Positions 1-12,411 of a stretch of 64,000 nucleotides of DNA are shown here, in pieces. The DNA lies in contig NZ_CP092535.1 of the NCBI RefSeq assembly GCF_022437945.1, positions 2,418,001-2,482,000 of the forward strand. Direction: 5' to 3'. A model generated the notes under the pieces. It was given only the letters and a program-made list of their open reading frames with translations, made no database searches and was not told the origin of the DNA. Each line of letters opens with the position of its first letter. The first letter of the stretch is position 1. The translations under genes and the position numbers were made by a program. Source of the DNA: Nocardioides sp. TF02-7. Lineage in GTDB: Bacteria; Actinomycetota; Actinomycetes; Propionibacteriales; Nocardioidaceae.

Positions 1-1
1 C

Positions 2-1536
2 CTCCTGTCGTTCCGGGGCGCCGGCTTCGAGCCCCTGTGGTACCCGCAGGCGCTCGTCCCCGACAACGCCGAGCCGGTCGCCCTGGAGGCGAGCCACCGG
101 ATGACCGGCGTCGACGTCGCCCTCGGCGGCACGCCGGCGACCGTCAGCGGTGTCGTCGAGGGCGAGGACATCAGCGACGCCGTCGTCGCCCTGCGCACCC
201 CGGCCGCGACAACGGTGACGACCGTGGGAGGTGCGACGCCCACCGCCCCGGAGGACGGGGCCACCCTGCAGACCATGCCGGTCGCCGCCGACGGCAGCTT
301 CTCCTTCGGCAACGTGCCGTCGCCGAGCGTGTACGAGGTGGTCGTGACCAAGGAGGGCTACACGACCGCGACCCAGCGGGTCGATGTCGGGGGCCGGCGA
401 GGAGCGCGACGGCATCGAGATCAACCTGGTCCGTGGCAACGGCATCATCACCGGCGAGGTCAGCTCCGGCGGCGCACCAGTCGGCGGCGTCACGATCACG
501 GCCACGGCCGGGGAGTCGTCGGCGACGACGATGTCGGTCAGCGAGGACGGCAGCTTCACCCTGCGCAGGCTGCCCCACGCCCGCGACGTACACGCTCGTC
601 GCCAGCAAGGAGGGCCTGGCGTCCCAGACGCTCAGCGTCACCCTCGCCGACGGCCAGGAGCTGACCGGTGTGTCGTTGTCCCTGGGCGCGTCCTCCGGGT
701 CGCTGCACGGGACGGCGCTGCTCGCCGGTGGCCGGCCGGCCGGAGGCGTCACCGTGACCGTGACCGACGGCGTGCAGACCGTGCAGACCGCCACCCAGAG
801 CGGCGGCGAGGTGGGGTCGTGGCGGGTGTCGGGCCTCAACCTGCCCGGTACCTACACGGTGACGCTGTCGCGGGCCGACCTGGCGAGCCAGACCGTCTCG
901 GTGTCCCTCGACTCCACCGGCAGCGTCACCACCTCCTCCTCGGCGGTGACGTCCGGCGGCATCCAGACCGTGCTGGAGTCGGCCACCGCCGTGCTCCGGG
1001 GCACGGTGAAGCAGCCCGGCCGGGACGGGGTGGTGCGGCCGGTCGGTGAGGTCACCGTGGAGCTCAGCTCCGGTGGCAGCACGTACGCGGTGACGACCGC
1101 CTCCGACCCCGCCGGCCGCCGCGGCGAGTACGTCGTCGCCGGACTGCCGCCGGGCACCTACACCGTCAGCGTGGGCCGGGCCGGGGTCCGGCCCACGTCG
1201 ACCATCCTCGAGCTCGCCGCGGGCGACGACGTCCCCTACAGCCCGACCCTCGCCAAGGCCGCGTCGCTGAGCGGCACGGTCTCCGTGCGCGGGTCCGGTG
1301 CCGGCGTGGCGGAGGACTACCTCGTCGAGCTGTTCCGGGCGTCCGACTACCCGTCGGTCGTCTACCGGACGACCCGCACCGACGACCGCGGCTCCTACAC
1401 CTTTGACGACGTCGACGCACCGGAGGTCTACGTCGTGCAGGTCCGGAGGACCCAGGGCAGCGCCCCGATCGGCTCGGCCAACGTCACGGTCAGTGCGAGC
1501 GAGCAGGCCGGGCGCGACGTACGGGTGTCGCCGTGA
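2..1536 (+). CDS. Repeat-rich beta-sandwich surface protein, 5' end outside window
   Basis: The window opens inside this gene, so its start and N-terminal domain are not visible. The roughly 510 residues present are a string of about five or six beta-sandwich modules of 80-95 residues. They resemble carboxypeptidase-regulatory-like or Cna-B domains: each begins with an S-G-x-V strand and ends in a G-x-Y-x-V/T-x-x-x-G turn, for example LPGTYTVTLSRADLASQTVS. No C-terminal anchor or sorting motif is seen, and the protein ends ...RDVRVSP. Single extra bases in the G run at 389-393 and the C run at 573-576 break the frame; removing one base at each restores it. The stop overlaps the next gene by four bases (GTGA), so the two are probably co-translated. 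The function of the missing N-terminus is unknown. Confidence 0.75.
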   Translation, partial: PVVPGRRLRAPVVPAGARPRQRRAGRPGGEPPDDRRRRRPRRHAGDRQRCRRGRGHQRRRRRPAHPGRDNGDDRGRCDAHRPGGRGHPADHAGRRRRQLLLRQRAVAERVRGGRDQGGLHDRDPAGRCRGPARSATASRSTWSVATASSPARSAPAAHQSAASRSRPRPGSRRRRRCRSARTAASPCAGCPTPATYTLVASKEGLASQTLSVTLADGQELTGVSLSLGASSGSLHGTALLAGGRPAGGVTVTVTDGVQTVQTATQSGGEVGSWRVSGLNLPGTYTVTLSRADLASQTVSVSLDSTGSVTTSSSAVTSGGIQTVLESATAVLRGTVKQPGRDGVVRPVGEVTVELSSGGSTYAVTTASDPAGRRGEYVVAGLPPGTYTVSVGRAGVRPTSTILELAAGDDVPYSPTLAKAASLSGTVSVRGSGAGVAEDYLVELFRASDYPSVVYRTTRTDDRGSYTFDDVDAPEVYVVQVRRTQGSAPIGSANVTVSASEQAGRDVRVSP

Positions 1537-4500
1537 CGACGCGACCCCCGCTCCCGCCCGACCCCGCGCCCGGGGTCGCCCTCCCCGGGACCGTCCGGGT
1601 GGCGGCGGGCTCGACCACGTCGGTGCCGGTGACGGTGACCAACCGCGCCGACGACGCCCGCGAGCTCGTGCTGCTCGCGGTGGGGGTCGACCAGGCGTGG
1701 CTGCCCGGCCCGGTCCGCACCGGTGTGCTCGCCCCGGGGGCGTCGGCGACCGTCGGGTTGCCGCTGGCCCCCACCGCCGGGACCCTTCCCGCCCGCTACC
1801 CCGTCGCGGTGACCGTGCAGGCGGTCCTGCCCGGCACCGCCCAGGCCGCCACCGGTCCGACCGGTGTCGGGGAGACGACGCTGGTCGTCAACCCCCGCGC
1901 CGAGCTCCGCCTCGACGTCGCGCCCGAGCGGACCACGCTCTTCCGCAGGCGGCGGCTGCACGCGGTCCTGCGCAACGAGGGACCCGCCGAGGTCGCCGTC
2001 CGGCTGGAGGGCGAGGCGACCAACGGGCTCGAGGTGCGGGTACGCCGACGCGAGGTCGTGGTGCCGGCCGGCGGCGAGGCCCGGGTCAAGGGCCGCCTCG
2101 TCGTGACCCGGCCCCGCCTCCTGGGAGCGGGCCGGCAGCACTCGTGGACGCTGACCGCCACCACGCCCGAGGTCGTGGGACGGCGCCGCGGCGTCGCCCA
2201 GCAGCGGGCCGCCGTCGGCGGCGCCGGGCTCCGCGCGGTCGCGGTCCTCGCCGTCGTGGCGGTGTGGATCACCGCCGCGGTCGTGTTCCTCCCCGCGCTG
2301 GCCGACCGGATCGGCGGCGGCGACGACCCGGTCACCGCGACGGTGACCGGCGACCGCGACGGCGACGACGGCTCCGGCGACGACGGCTCCGACGGCGCCG
2401 GTGGCCCCGACGACGGGGAGGGAGCGGGCGGCGACCAGAGCAAGGTGACCGTGACGCAGGCCGGCTCGCCCGCGACGCCCAAGGGGCTGCAGCTCAACGG
2501 GACGGTGGCCGCCGACGACCCCGGCGGGGTGACGGTGACGCTCGAGCCGACCTCGCTGGTCGACGAGGAGGTCCCCGACGCCGAGAACGTCGACGAGGTC
2601 GTGCTCGCGAGCCACGGGAAGACCCCCGCAGTCCGCGCTGCTCGTGCGGGTCCCCGACGAGGTGCCGCGCACCCGGACCGTCACCACCACCGCCGACGGC
2701 ACGTGGTCGATCCCCGACGTGACCGCGCCCGGCTACTACCTGGTGACCTTCAGCAAGCCGGGCTACGCCCGGCAGAGCTACGTCGTCGACTCGGCCAGCG
2801 CCGACTCCGGCGAGCCGCTCGAGGTGGAGCTCGAGCCGGGGGACGGCAGCCTGTCCGGGATGGTGCGGCGCGCGAACGGCCGGCCGGTCGGCGCCGCCAC
2901 GGTCACGATCAGCGACGGCACGAGCACCCTGACCACCAGCAGCTCCTCCCGGGGCGCCGTCGGCAGCTGGTCGGTCGCCGGGCTGCACACGCCGGGCAAC
3001 TACCTGGTGCAGGTGAGCAGCTTCGGCCTGGGCACCGAGTCCCGCCTCGTGGAGCTCGACGCCGGCGGCCGGGCGGTCGCCGACGTCCGGCTGCACCCCG
3101 GGGTGGCGACGCTCTCGGGCAAGGTCGAGGGCTCGCTGCCCCGCGGCGACTTCGGCGGGATCGGCGGGGTCACGGTCACCGCGACCGACGAGGAGGGCGA
3201 GCAACGCACGGTCACGACGATCACCACCCGCGGCCTCGCCGGTGCCTACCACCTGCCCGACCTCCCGTCCCCGGGCACCTACACCGTCACGTTCACCGCC
3301 GACGGCTACCAGTCCCAGACCAGCAGGCTGGTCCTGAAGCCGCGCCAATCGCGCGCCCGGCTCGACGCCGAGCTCTCCACCAGCACCGGCGTGGTCGCCG
3401 GGGTGGTGCGGGAGACGGGGGACGCGCGACCGGGTGGCCGGCGCGGGACTGGTGCTGAGCGACGGCACCAACACCTACAAGACCACCTCGACCGGCGGGA
3501 GCGGCGCGAGCGGCCGGCGCGCCGGCGCGTTCACCTTCGACGGGGTTCCCCCGGGGTGTACCAGCTCACCACGGAGTACTTCGAGTTCGAGACCGACGTG
3601 CTGACCGTCCGGGTGCGCGCCGGACGGCTCTCCGAGGTCCACCCGCGGATCGAGCGGCTCGACGACGGCGTGCTGCCCGCGACGTCGACGATCCGGGGCA
3701 CCGCGGTCGACATGTACAGCGGTGACCCGCTGGAGTGCACCGAGGCCGACCCCTGCCTGGCGTCGACCGAGACCCAGGCCGGCGACGTCGTCACCGTCCC
3801 GTTCTCCGGGGACGAGGAGTACATCCTCCCGGCGACCGGCGAGCCGGGTCTCGAGCCGGGCCTCTACACGGTGCAGGTGTCCGCGCCCGGCTACGAGAGC
3901 GCCTCCGTCCGGGTCCAGGTGCCGCTCGGCGCCACCGTCGTGGCACCACCGGCCGAGCTGACCAAGCTGCCGGTGATCGCCGGCACCTTGCGCGTGGCCA
4001 GCGGCTCCCCGGAGGCCGGCAACCGAACCTGCATCTGGGCTACCCCGTCGGCGACCCCCAACCGACCGCGGGGTGCGCGGAGGCGATCGCGGCCGACGCC
4101 TGCCTCGGGCCGGGCGAGCCGCGCGGCGTCCTCGTCCCGGGGACGGTGTGCGAGTGGGTCGAGGACCTCGACCCCTTCGAGCTCGAGGTGCCGGAGGCAG
4201 GGTCCTACACGGTCACGGCCCGCACCACGGACCGGGCGTTCGCACCGATCCTGGGGATCCCGGTCAACATCGCGCCCGGCGCCACGGCCGTGCAGAACCT
4301 CGAGTTCGTGCGGCTCGGGCAGGTGCACGTCCTGCCCCAGGCGCTCGACGCGACGGGGAGGCCGCAGCCCTACGACGGCGCCGACGTCACGATCGCACCT
4401 CTGCAGGGCGGCTCGGTCGGTGACCCGGTCACCGGCGAGGTGCGCGGGGACGAGGTCCACTTCGTCGGGCTGACGGCCGGCAGCTACCGGATCCACGCCC

Positions 4501-7380
4501 GGGCGAGCGGTCTGCGCGACGACACCACCGACATCGTCGTGGCCGACAACCAGGTCGTCGTCGCCTACGTCACCCTCGGGACCACCCCGGACCAGTTCAC
4601 CGCCAGGGTCGTCACCGACGGCAACCAGGCGGTCGGGGAGGCCCGGGTCGAGGTCACCGCCCCCGGCGGCTTCGCCGGCACGTCGCCAGAGCAGGTCACC
4701 GTCGCGGCGACCACCGAGGCGGGCGACGGCACCGACGGGTGCGTGGTGTTCCACGCACCGGGCAGCCCGGTCTTCGGCGAGGGCGCCTGCGACGCGTCGT
4801 TCGCACCCGGCTCGGCGACCCCCCGCGGACTTCGCGTCACCGTGGGCACGGCGGATCCACGTCACCGCACCGGGCTACGACGACCTCGTCCTCGACGACC
4901 AGCGGATGCGATCGGTCGCGACGCTCACGCTGGCGCCGACGGCGGTGGAGCTCACCTCGACCCTCAGCGCGGAGGGGACGCCGCCGCCGTACCGGGACGT
5001 CGAGGTCGCCGTCACCTCGACGACGACCACCACGACCACGATCAAGGTCACCGCCGACGACGACGGCAACCTGCTGTGGAACGACAGCCGCTACCCGGCC
5101 GGCATGATCCGGCCCGGCAGCTACACGATGACGGCCAGCGCCGACGGCTACGTCAGCGAACCCGTGGCATTCACCTGCGTCGTGGACGCCCCGTGCTCCC
5201 CACCGGGGCCGGTCCTCCGCCAGCTCGGGTCGCTGACCGTCAACGCGGTCGACGCTGCCGGCAGCACCCAGACCGACGTCGACGGCGTCATCGTCACCCT
5301 CCGCAAGGGCGGGCAGGTCGTCGAGACCCGCAGCTCGGCGACCGACGGCAACAGCGTCACCTTCCCCTCCTTGCTCCCGGGCGCGGAGGACTACACCCTC
5401 CGAGTCCAGGCGGCCGGCTACGACTTCGACGCGGTGACGCTGGTCTGCTCCGTGCCCGACGAGCCCGACCAGGAGTCGATCGAGGTCGCCCCGGGCGTGG
5501 AGACGGTGTGCGACGCCCGGCTCCAGCGGCTGGCGACCGTCGGGGGCACGGTCGGGGGAGTGCTCGCCGCGCCGTCCGAGACCGGACCGGTCCAGCTGCT
5601 GGCGAACGCCAGGGTCACGATCACCCAGTGCACGGGCTGGTCCGAGGAGGCCGGCACCCCGACGTACTGCACCGCCCTCTCCCCTCGGCGCTTCACCACG
5701 ACGTCCGGGCCGAACGGCGAGTTCGAGCTCACCGGGACGGCGCAGGCGGAGGGCATCAACGCCGGCGTGTGGCTGGTGAGCGCCGAGCAGCAGGGGTGGA
5801 GCGCCAGGCTGCCCGCGGGTGCTCCGACCGGGGCGCGGGCAGGGACCGTGGTCGTCATCGAGGAGTCGGACCTCGGCGGGGTCGTCGACGCCGACCCGCG
5901 GCTGCACGTCGTCCCGGTCGACTACGAGGTCACGGTGGAGGACCAGTACGCCGAGCCGCTCGGCGGCGTGACGGTGCGGCTCCTGCGCGGGACCACGACG
6001 GCGGCGACGGCCGAGGAGGATGAGGAGCGTGAAGGTGTCTACCGCTTCGCGGACGCCATCCCCGGCACCTACACCCTCGAGGTCACCGGCAACGGGACGG
6101 TCCGGTCCACCGCGCAGGTGACGATCCTGGTCGGCGACGCCGAGCAGGACTACCTCATGCCGGTCAGTCGGGCGGTCAACACCGTGAGCGGCACCGTGGT
6201 GTCGGCCGACGCGCCCTCGGGCGTCGCCGGGGTCGCCGTCACGATCCACGCCTGTCCCGCGGAGGGCGGCGACTGCTCGGATGCCGTGGCGACGGGCACG
6301 ACCGGCGACGAGCTGCGGCGGACGACGGGGGGCAACGGGGCCTTCGACTTCCGCACGGTCCCCGACGGGGTCTACGAGGTGCGCTTCAGCAAGCGGGGGT
6401 ACGTCGCCGCGACCGGCGGGCGCTACACGCTCGACCACACCGTCGGCGCGCTGCCCTCGTTGTCGGTCAACCTCGCCCGCATCCTGCGCAACGTCCAGGT
6501 GACGCTGACGTCGCAACCGGCCGGCACCAGCCTCGACGGCGCCCAGGTTCGGCTGGTCCCGGCCGAGCCGGACGGGAGCGCTCTCGGCCCGCAGACGGTC
6601 GCGGCCGGCACCACGTCCTTCGTTCAGGTGCCCTACGGCTGCTGGGACGTCGAGGTCACGCTGCCCGCCGGGCACCACGGCGACGTGTCCGTCCCGGCCG
6701 ATCCGGCGGACCACCCCGCCGAGACCTGCAGCGGCGACGTCGTCATCGCGACCCCGACCGGTGGCGCCATCAACGGCAACCGGCTCGCCGCCGCGGTCCG
6801 CGTCGCCGAGACGAAGGTGACGCTGCGGGTCACGGCGCAACCGCTCACCGGCCACACCGGACCGCCCTCCGCCACGGTGACGGTCTCGGGGGTGACCCTG
6901 GCCGACGACGAGGTCATGGTCGGCAACGACGACCTGGTGGTCTACCTCGCTCCCGGCGACTACGACGTCCGCGCCACCGCGACCGGGCTCGGTGCGGCGG
7001 CACCGTTCTGGCCGCCGAGCGCGACCGTCGAGGTCGAGGTCGAGGACGAGCCGGAGGAGGTCACGCTGGACCTGGAGGAGGTTCCCGGCGAGGTCACGGT
7101 CTCCACCGTCCTCCAGGGCACCAGCACCGCGGTACCGGCCGAGCTCACCCTGGAGCCCGGCACGGGGCAGGGCGCCGCGGTCCCGGCGGCGTACGCCGAC
7201 GGCGTCGACAGCGACGGCGAGCACGACCTGACCCTGCCCTCGGGGGAGTGGCGGATCACCGCCACGACCACCGACGGCCGCACCCGCACGGTCACCGTGG
7301 ACGTGGACGAGCTCGCGGTCACCGCCTCGATCGCGCTGCCCGCCCCGCCCGAGGACCCTGAGGAGCCCGAGGACCCCTGA
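1533..7380 (+). CDS. Giant membrane-anchored protein with many carboxypeptidase-regulatory-like repeats
   Basis: A GTG start overlaps the previous stop (GTGA). The reconstructed protein is about 1950 residues. Residues 1-225 form two COG1470/NEW3-like beta-sandwich domains without a signal peptide. They are followed by an Arg-rich stretch and one strongly hydrophobic segment (about 232-255), then an acidic Gly/Asp linker and about 15 carboxypeptidase-regulatory-like repeats. Positive charge before the helix suggests a cytoplasmic N-terminus and an exported repeat region; this is inference. Five indels in G/C runs (near 2624, 3421, 3549, 4008, 4823) split the frame. From about 4906 to the stop it is intact. 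The acidic tail ends PEEPEDP. Substrate or partner is unknown; a rigid surface stalk is the simplest reading. Confidence 0.75.
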
Positions 7381-7431
7381 CCTTGCCGACAGGGGGTGAT
7401 ATCCCGGCGCGGATCGGGGGACCGTGGAGGC

Positions 7432-9868
7432 ATGAACGCGCTGGACGATGCCGAGGTCGCCCGCCTGGACCTGTGGTTCCGGGCCACCAACTACCTGTCG
7501 GTCGGGCAGATCTACCTGCTCGACAACCCGCTGCTCGAGCGGGACCTCGAGCCCGAGGACATCAAGCCACGGCTGCTGGGGCACTGGGGCACCACCCCGG
7601 GCCTCAACCTCGTCTACACGCACCTCAACCGGCTGGTCCGCGAGCGCGACGTCGACGCGATCTTCCTCGCCGGTCCCGGGCACGGCGGCCCGGCGGCGGT
7701 GGCCAACGCGTGGCTGGAGGGCACCTACTCCGAGGTCTATCCCGACGTGTCCTACGACGGGGCCGGGATGCGGCGGCTGTTCCGGCAGTTCTCCTTCCCC
7801 GGCGGCGTGCCGAGCCACGTCGCCCCCGAGACGCCGGGGTCGATCCACGAGGGCGGCGAGCTGGGCTACGTCCTCTCCCACGCCTACGGGGCGGCGTTCG
7901 ACAACCCGGACCTGTTGGTGGCCGCGGTCGTCGGCGACGGGGAGTTCGAGACCGGCCCGCTGGCGGCGTCGTGGCACTCCAACAAGTTCGTCGACCCGGC
8001 GCGGGACGGGGCGGTGCTGCCGATCCTGCACCTCAACGGCTACAAGATCGCCAACCCGACCGTGCCGGCCCGGATCCCGCGCGAGGAGCTGCTGAGCCTG
8101 CTCCGCGGCTACGGCCACGAGGTGCTGACCGTCGAGGGCGACGACCCCGCCGACGTGCACCGCCAGCTCGCCGCCGCGATGGACACCGCGCACGACCGGA
8201 TCCGCGAGATCCAGGACGCGGCACGCAACGGCGGGTCCCGGGGGTGGCGGCCGTGGCCGATGATCCTGCTCGTCACCCCGAAGGGCTGGACCGGCCCGCG
8301 GACCGTCGACGGCAAGCAGGTGGAGGGCACCTGGCGCTCCCACCAGGTGCCGCTCGCCGGCACCCGCGACAACGACGAGCACCGGGCCCAGCTCCAGCAG
8401 TGGCTGGAGTCCTACCGGCCCGCCGAGCTGTTCGACGACGACGGTTCGCCGGTGGCCGCGCTCCGCGACCTCGCGCCGGTCGGCGACCGGCGGATGAGCG
8501 CCAACCCGCACGCGAACGGCGGCCGGCTGGTGCGGCCGCTGCGGATGGGCGACTGGCGCGACCACGCGGTCCAGGTCGACGGCCCGGGGGAGGGGACGCA
8601 CGAGGCGACCCGCGTGCTCGGGCAGTTCCTGGTCGACGTCGTGCGCGACAACCCCGACAACTTCCGCATCTTCGGCCCGGACGAGACGGCGTCCAACCGG
8701 CTCGACGCCGTCTACGAGGTCACCGACAAGGTGTTCGCCGGCGAGATCCGCGACGTCGACGAGAACCTCGCCTCCAGCGGCCGGGTCGTCGAGATCCTCT
8801 CCGAGCACACCTGCCAGGGCTGGGCGGAGGGCTACAACCTCACCGGCCGGCACGCGCTGTTCAGCTGCTACGAGGCGTTCATCCACATCGTCGACTCGAT
8901 GGTCAACCAGCACGCCAAGTGGCTCAAGGTCACCCGCGGGCTCGACTGGCGGCCGCGGGTGCCGAGCCTCAACTACCTGCTCTCCTCCCACGTGTGGCGG
9001 CAGGACCACAACGGCTTCTCCCACCAGGACCCGGGTTTCATCGACCACGTCGTCAACAAGAAGGCCGAGATCGTGCGGGTCTACCTGCCGCCGGACACCA
9101 ACACGCTGCTGTCGACGATGCACCACTGCCTGGCGAGCGAGCACTACATCAACGTGGTCGTGGCCGGGAAGCAGCCGTCGTTCGACTGGCTCGACGTCGA
9201 CGCCGCCGACCGCCACTGCGCGCGGGGCCTCGGCATCTGGGAGTGGGCGAGCAGCGACGACGGCGGCGACCCCGACGTCGTGATCGCCTGCGCCGGCGAC
9301 ATCCCCCACGCTGGAGGCGCTCGCCGCCACGTCGATCCTGCGCGAGCGGCTGCCGGACCTGAAGGTGCGCTTCGTCAACGTCGTCGACCTGATGCGGCTG
9401 CAGGACGACACCGAGCACCCGCACGGGCTGGGGCACCGCGAGTTCGACGCGCTGTTCACTACCGACAAGCCGGTGATCTTCGCCTACCACGGCTACCCCT
9501 GGCTGATCCACCGGCTGACCTATCGGCGCACCAACCACGGCAACATCCACGTGCGGGGCTACAAGGAGGAGGGCACCACCACGACGCCGTTCGACATGGT
9601 GATGCTCAACGACCTCGACCGCTTCCACCTGGTGATGGACGTCGTCGACCGGGTGCCCGGGTTGGGGCAGCGCGGGGCACTGCTGCGCCAGGAGATGGTC
9701 GACCTCCGCTACACCGCCCGCGCCCACACCCGGAGGCACGGCGACGACCACCCGGTCGTCACCGGGTGGACGTGGCCGGGGTCCAACGCCGACTCCACCG
9801 ACGACTCCACCGACGCGGCGCGGGCCAACGCGGCCAACGTCGGCTCCGACACCAGCGCGGACTTCTGA
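7432..9868 (+). CDS. xfp: Phosphoketolase (xylulose-5-P/fructose-6-P)
   Basis: This thiamine-diphosphate enzyme splits xylulose-5-phosphate or fructose-6-phosphate with phosphate to give acetyl-phosphate plus glyceraldehyde-3-P or erythrose-4-P. The protein of about 812 residues has the family length. Visible signatures are [18 protein letters not shown] near residue 50, [20 protein letters not shown] near 80 and [18 protein letters not shown] near 170. The C-terminal domain carries [17 protein letters not shown]. The ATG at 7432 follows a GTGGAGG ribosome site. One extra C in the run at about 9304 shifts the frame after GDIP; correction gives [17 protein letters not shown]. It converges on the acetate kinase gene with four bases between stops; together they form an acetyl-P to acetate plus ATP route. 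No phosphotransacetylase lies nearby. Confidence 0.95.
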
Positions 9869-9872
9869 GCGC

Positions 9873-11014
9873 TCACCGCTCCGCGAGCAGCGCCACCACG
9901 TCGCGGGCGATGGCGAGCTCCTCGTTGGTCGGCACCACCAGCACGGTGACGGCGGACCGGTCGGCGGACACCACGACCGGTCCGCCGGGGCCCCGCGCAC
10001 GCCTCGTTGCGCTCCGGGTCCAGCACCACGCCGAGCGGCTCGAGGCCGGCGAGGGCGTCGCGCCGCACGGCCGGCACGTGCTCGCCGACCCCGGCGGTGA
10101 AGGCGACGGCGTCGGCGCCGCCGAGGACGGCGAGGTAGGCGCCGACGTACTTCCGGATCCGCCGGCAGTAGACGTCCCACGCGAGGCCCGCGTCGGGGTC
10201 GCCCTCCCCGAGCCGGCGGACCAGGTCGCGGACGTCGTGGCCGCCGGCCAGCCCCTCGAGGCCGCTGCGGTGGTGCAGGAGGTCCTCGAGGCCGTCGACG
10301 TCGAGCCCGCCGTGGCGCAGCAGGTGGAGGAGCACCCCCCGCGTCGACGTCGCCCGGGCGGGTGCCCATCACCAGCCCCTCGAGCGGCGTCAGCCCCATC
10401 GACGTGTCGACCGCCCGGCCGCCGCTGATCGCCGCGGCCGACGCCCCGTTGCCGAGGTGGAGCACGACCTGGTCGAGCTCCTCGACGTCCCGGCCGAGCG
10501 CCCGGGCGACCTCGCCGGCGACGTAGGCGTGGCTGATGCCGTGGGCACCGTAGCGGCGGATCCCTTCCTCAGCCGCCACCTCGCGGTCGATCGCGTAGGT
10601 GGCAGCGGCCGGCGGCAGGTCGGCGAAGAACCCGGTGTCGAACACGGCGACCTGCGGCAGGTCGTCGTACGTCGCGAGCGCGGCGCGGATGCCGGCCAGC
10701 GCGGGCGGGTTGTGGAGCGGGGCGAGGCGCACCAGGTGCTCGATCGTCGCCACCACGTCGTCGTCGACCACCGTCGGCTCGCGGAGCCGGTCGCCGCCGT
10801 GGACGACGCGGTGGCCGACGGCGACCAGGTCGTCGCGGCCGATGCCCGCGCTCTCGACGGACTCCTGCATCGCGGCGAGCGCCGCGTCGAACCCGCCGGA
10901 CTCGTCGACGCGCTCGAGGTGGTCGGCGACCCGCACGTCGCCCGACGCCGGGTCGACGACCTGGAACTTCAGCGAGGACGACCCCGCGTTCAGGACGAGC
11001 ACGAGATCGGTCAC
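9873..11014 (-). CDS. ackA: Acetate kinase
   Basis: This cytosolic enzyme interconverts acetyl-phosphate plus ADP and acetate plus ATP. The N-terminus [15 protein letters not shown] is the phosphate-binding signature. [16 protein letters not shown] and [12 protein letters not shown] follow in family order, and the C-terminal half contains FTAGVGEH. The reconstructed length of about 380 residues is slightly below the usual 400. Two homopolymer indels are present: a C run near 10338 after GDVDAG, and a GGGGCCCC junction near 9990. Correcting both joins three ORFs and ends the protein at [20 protein letters not shown]. It lies opposite phosphoketolase, which makes its substrate. The ATG at 11014 has only 47 bases to the divergent dipeptidase gene, so the two share a promoter region. 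Confidence 0.94.
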
Positions 11015-11061
11015 GCTCCCACCGTAGGAGGCGTCGTGACGGGGCGGCTAGGTTGGCGGCT

Positions 11062-12411
11062 ATGACACTCTCGACCGACGAAGTCCGCGCCCGGGTCCAG
11101 GCACTGCTGCCCGGCGTCCGCAGCGACCTGGAGGACCTGGTCCGGATCCAGTCCGTGAGCGCCGACCCCGAACGGCTCGGCGAGGTGGAGCGCAGCGCCG
11201 AGCTCACCGCCGCGCTGTTCCGCGCCGAGGGCGTCGACGCGCGCATCGTCCGCGCCTTCGACGGCGCGCCGCCCGCAGTGGTGGGCGAGAAGCGCGGCCC
11301 CGAGGGCGCCCCGACGGTGCTGCTCTACGCGCACCACGACGTGCAGCCCGAGAACGACCCGGCCGACTGGGACAGCCCCCGTGGGAGCCCACCGAACGCG
11401 ACGGCCGGCTCTACGGCCGCGGCGCCGCCGACGACAAGGCCGGGATCATGGCCCACGTCGCGGCCCTGCGGGTCTGGGGCGACGACCTGCCGGTCACGGT
11501 GCGGGTGTTCGTCGAGGGCGAGGAGGAGGTCGCCAGCGCGACGCTTCCGCAGCTGCTCGAGAAGTACCAGGACGACCTGCGCGCCGACGTCATCGTGATC
11601 GCCGACTCCGGCAACTGGGACATCGGCGTGCCCGCCCTCACCACCAGCCTGCGCGGCCTGGTGCGCGTCGACGTCGAGGTGCGCACGCTGACCCACGCCG
11701 TCCACTCCGGGATGTGGGGCGGCCTGGCCCCCGACGCGATCATGGCGATGACCCGGCTGCTGAGCACGCTGTGGGACGACGACGGCACCCCCGCCGTCGC
11801 CGGTCTGGTCAGCGGGCCGGCCGCCGACGTCGACTACCCGGAGGAGCGCCTCCGTGCCGAGTCCGGTGCCGTCGAGGGCCTGAGCTGGGTCGGCCAGGGC
11901 TCCGCGGTCGAGCGGCTCTGGACCCGGCCCGCGATCACCGTCACCGGCTTCGACGCGCCCAAGGTGGCCGGCGCCTCCAACACGCTGGTGCCGTCGGCGC
12001 GGGCCCGGGTCACCGTGCGCATCGCCCCCCGGCGACACCAGCGCCAACGCCGTGCGCTGCCTCCAGGAGCACCTCGAGAAGCACGTCCCCTGGGGCGCGC
12101 AGCTCTCGACCACCCTGGTCGACACGGGCGAGCCGATCGCGCTGGAGACCAGCGGGCCGGCGTACGACGCCGCCCGCGCGGCGTTCACCGACGCCTGGGA
12201 CGGCACCACCCCCGTCGACATGGGCGTCGGCGGCTCGATCCCGTTCATCGCCGAGTTCCTCGAGACCTTCCCCGACGCCAGCGTGCTCGTCACCGGCGTC
12301 GAAGACCCGGACACCCGCGCCCACGGCCCCAACGAGGGCCTCCACCTCGCCGAGTTCGAGCGGGTGCTGGTCGCCGAGGCGCTCCTCCTCGGCAACCTGC
12401 CGGCCGAGTAG
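11062..12411 (+). CDS. M20 family dipeptidase/peptidase
   Basis: A co-catalytic zinc peptidase of the M20 family that cleaves dipeptides or related amides in the cytosol. Metal ligands are visible in YAHHDVQPEN (His, Asp), GRGAADDKAGIMAH (bridging Asp) and EGEEEVAS (catalytic and ligand Glu). The dimerisation-domain motif HSGMWGG and the C-terminal metal-site region GVEDPDTRAHGPNEG are also present. Length is about 449 residues, as usual. Two indels need correction: one C missing near 11380 (DSPPWEPTERDGRLYGRG after repair) and one C extra near 12027 (RIAPGDTSANAVRCLQ after repair). The start is the ATG at 11062 rather than the upstream TTG in frame. Its TAG stop lies inside the first unit of a 22-bp repeat array. 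Confidence 0.9.

Noticed and set aside
2620..4830. Programmed frameshifting in the giant repeat gene
   Set aside because: Shifts go both ways, occur in plain G/C runs and are equally common in housekeeping genes such as purM and ackA.
4837..9468. 1543-residue minus-strand open frame
   Set aside because: It lies opposite the surface protein and phosphoketolase genes, is rich in Arg/Val/Gly shadow composition and has no domain motifs.
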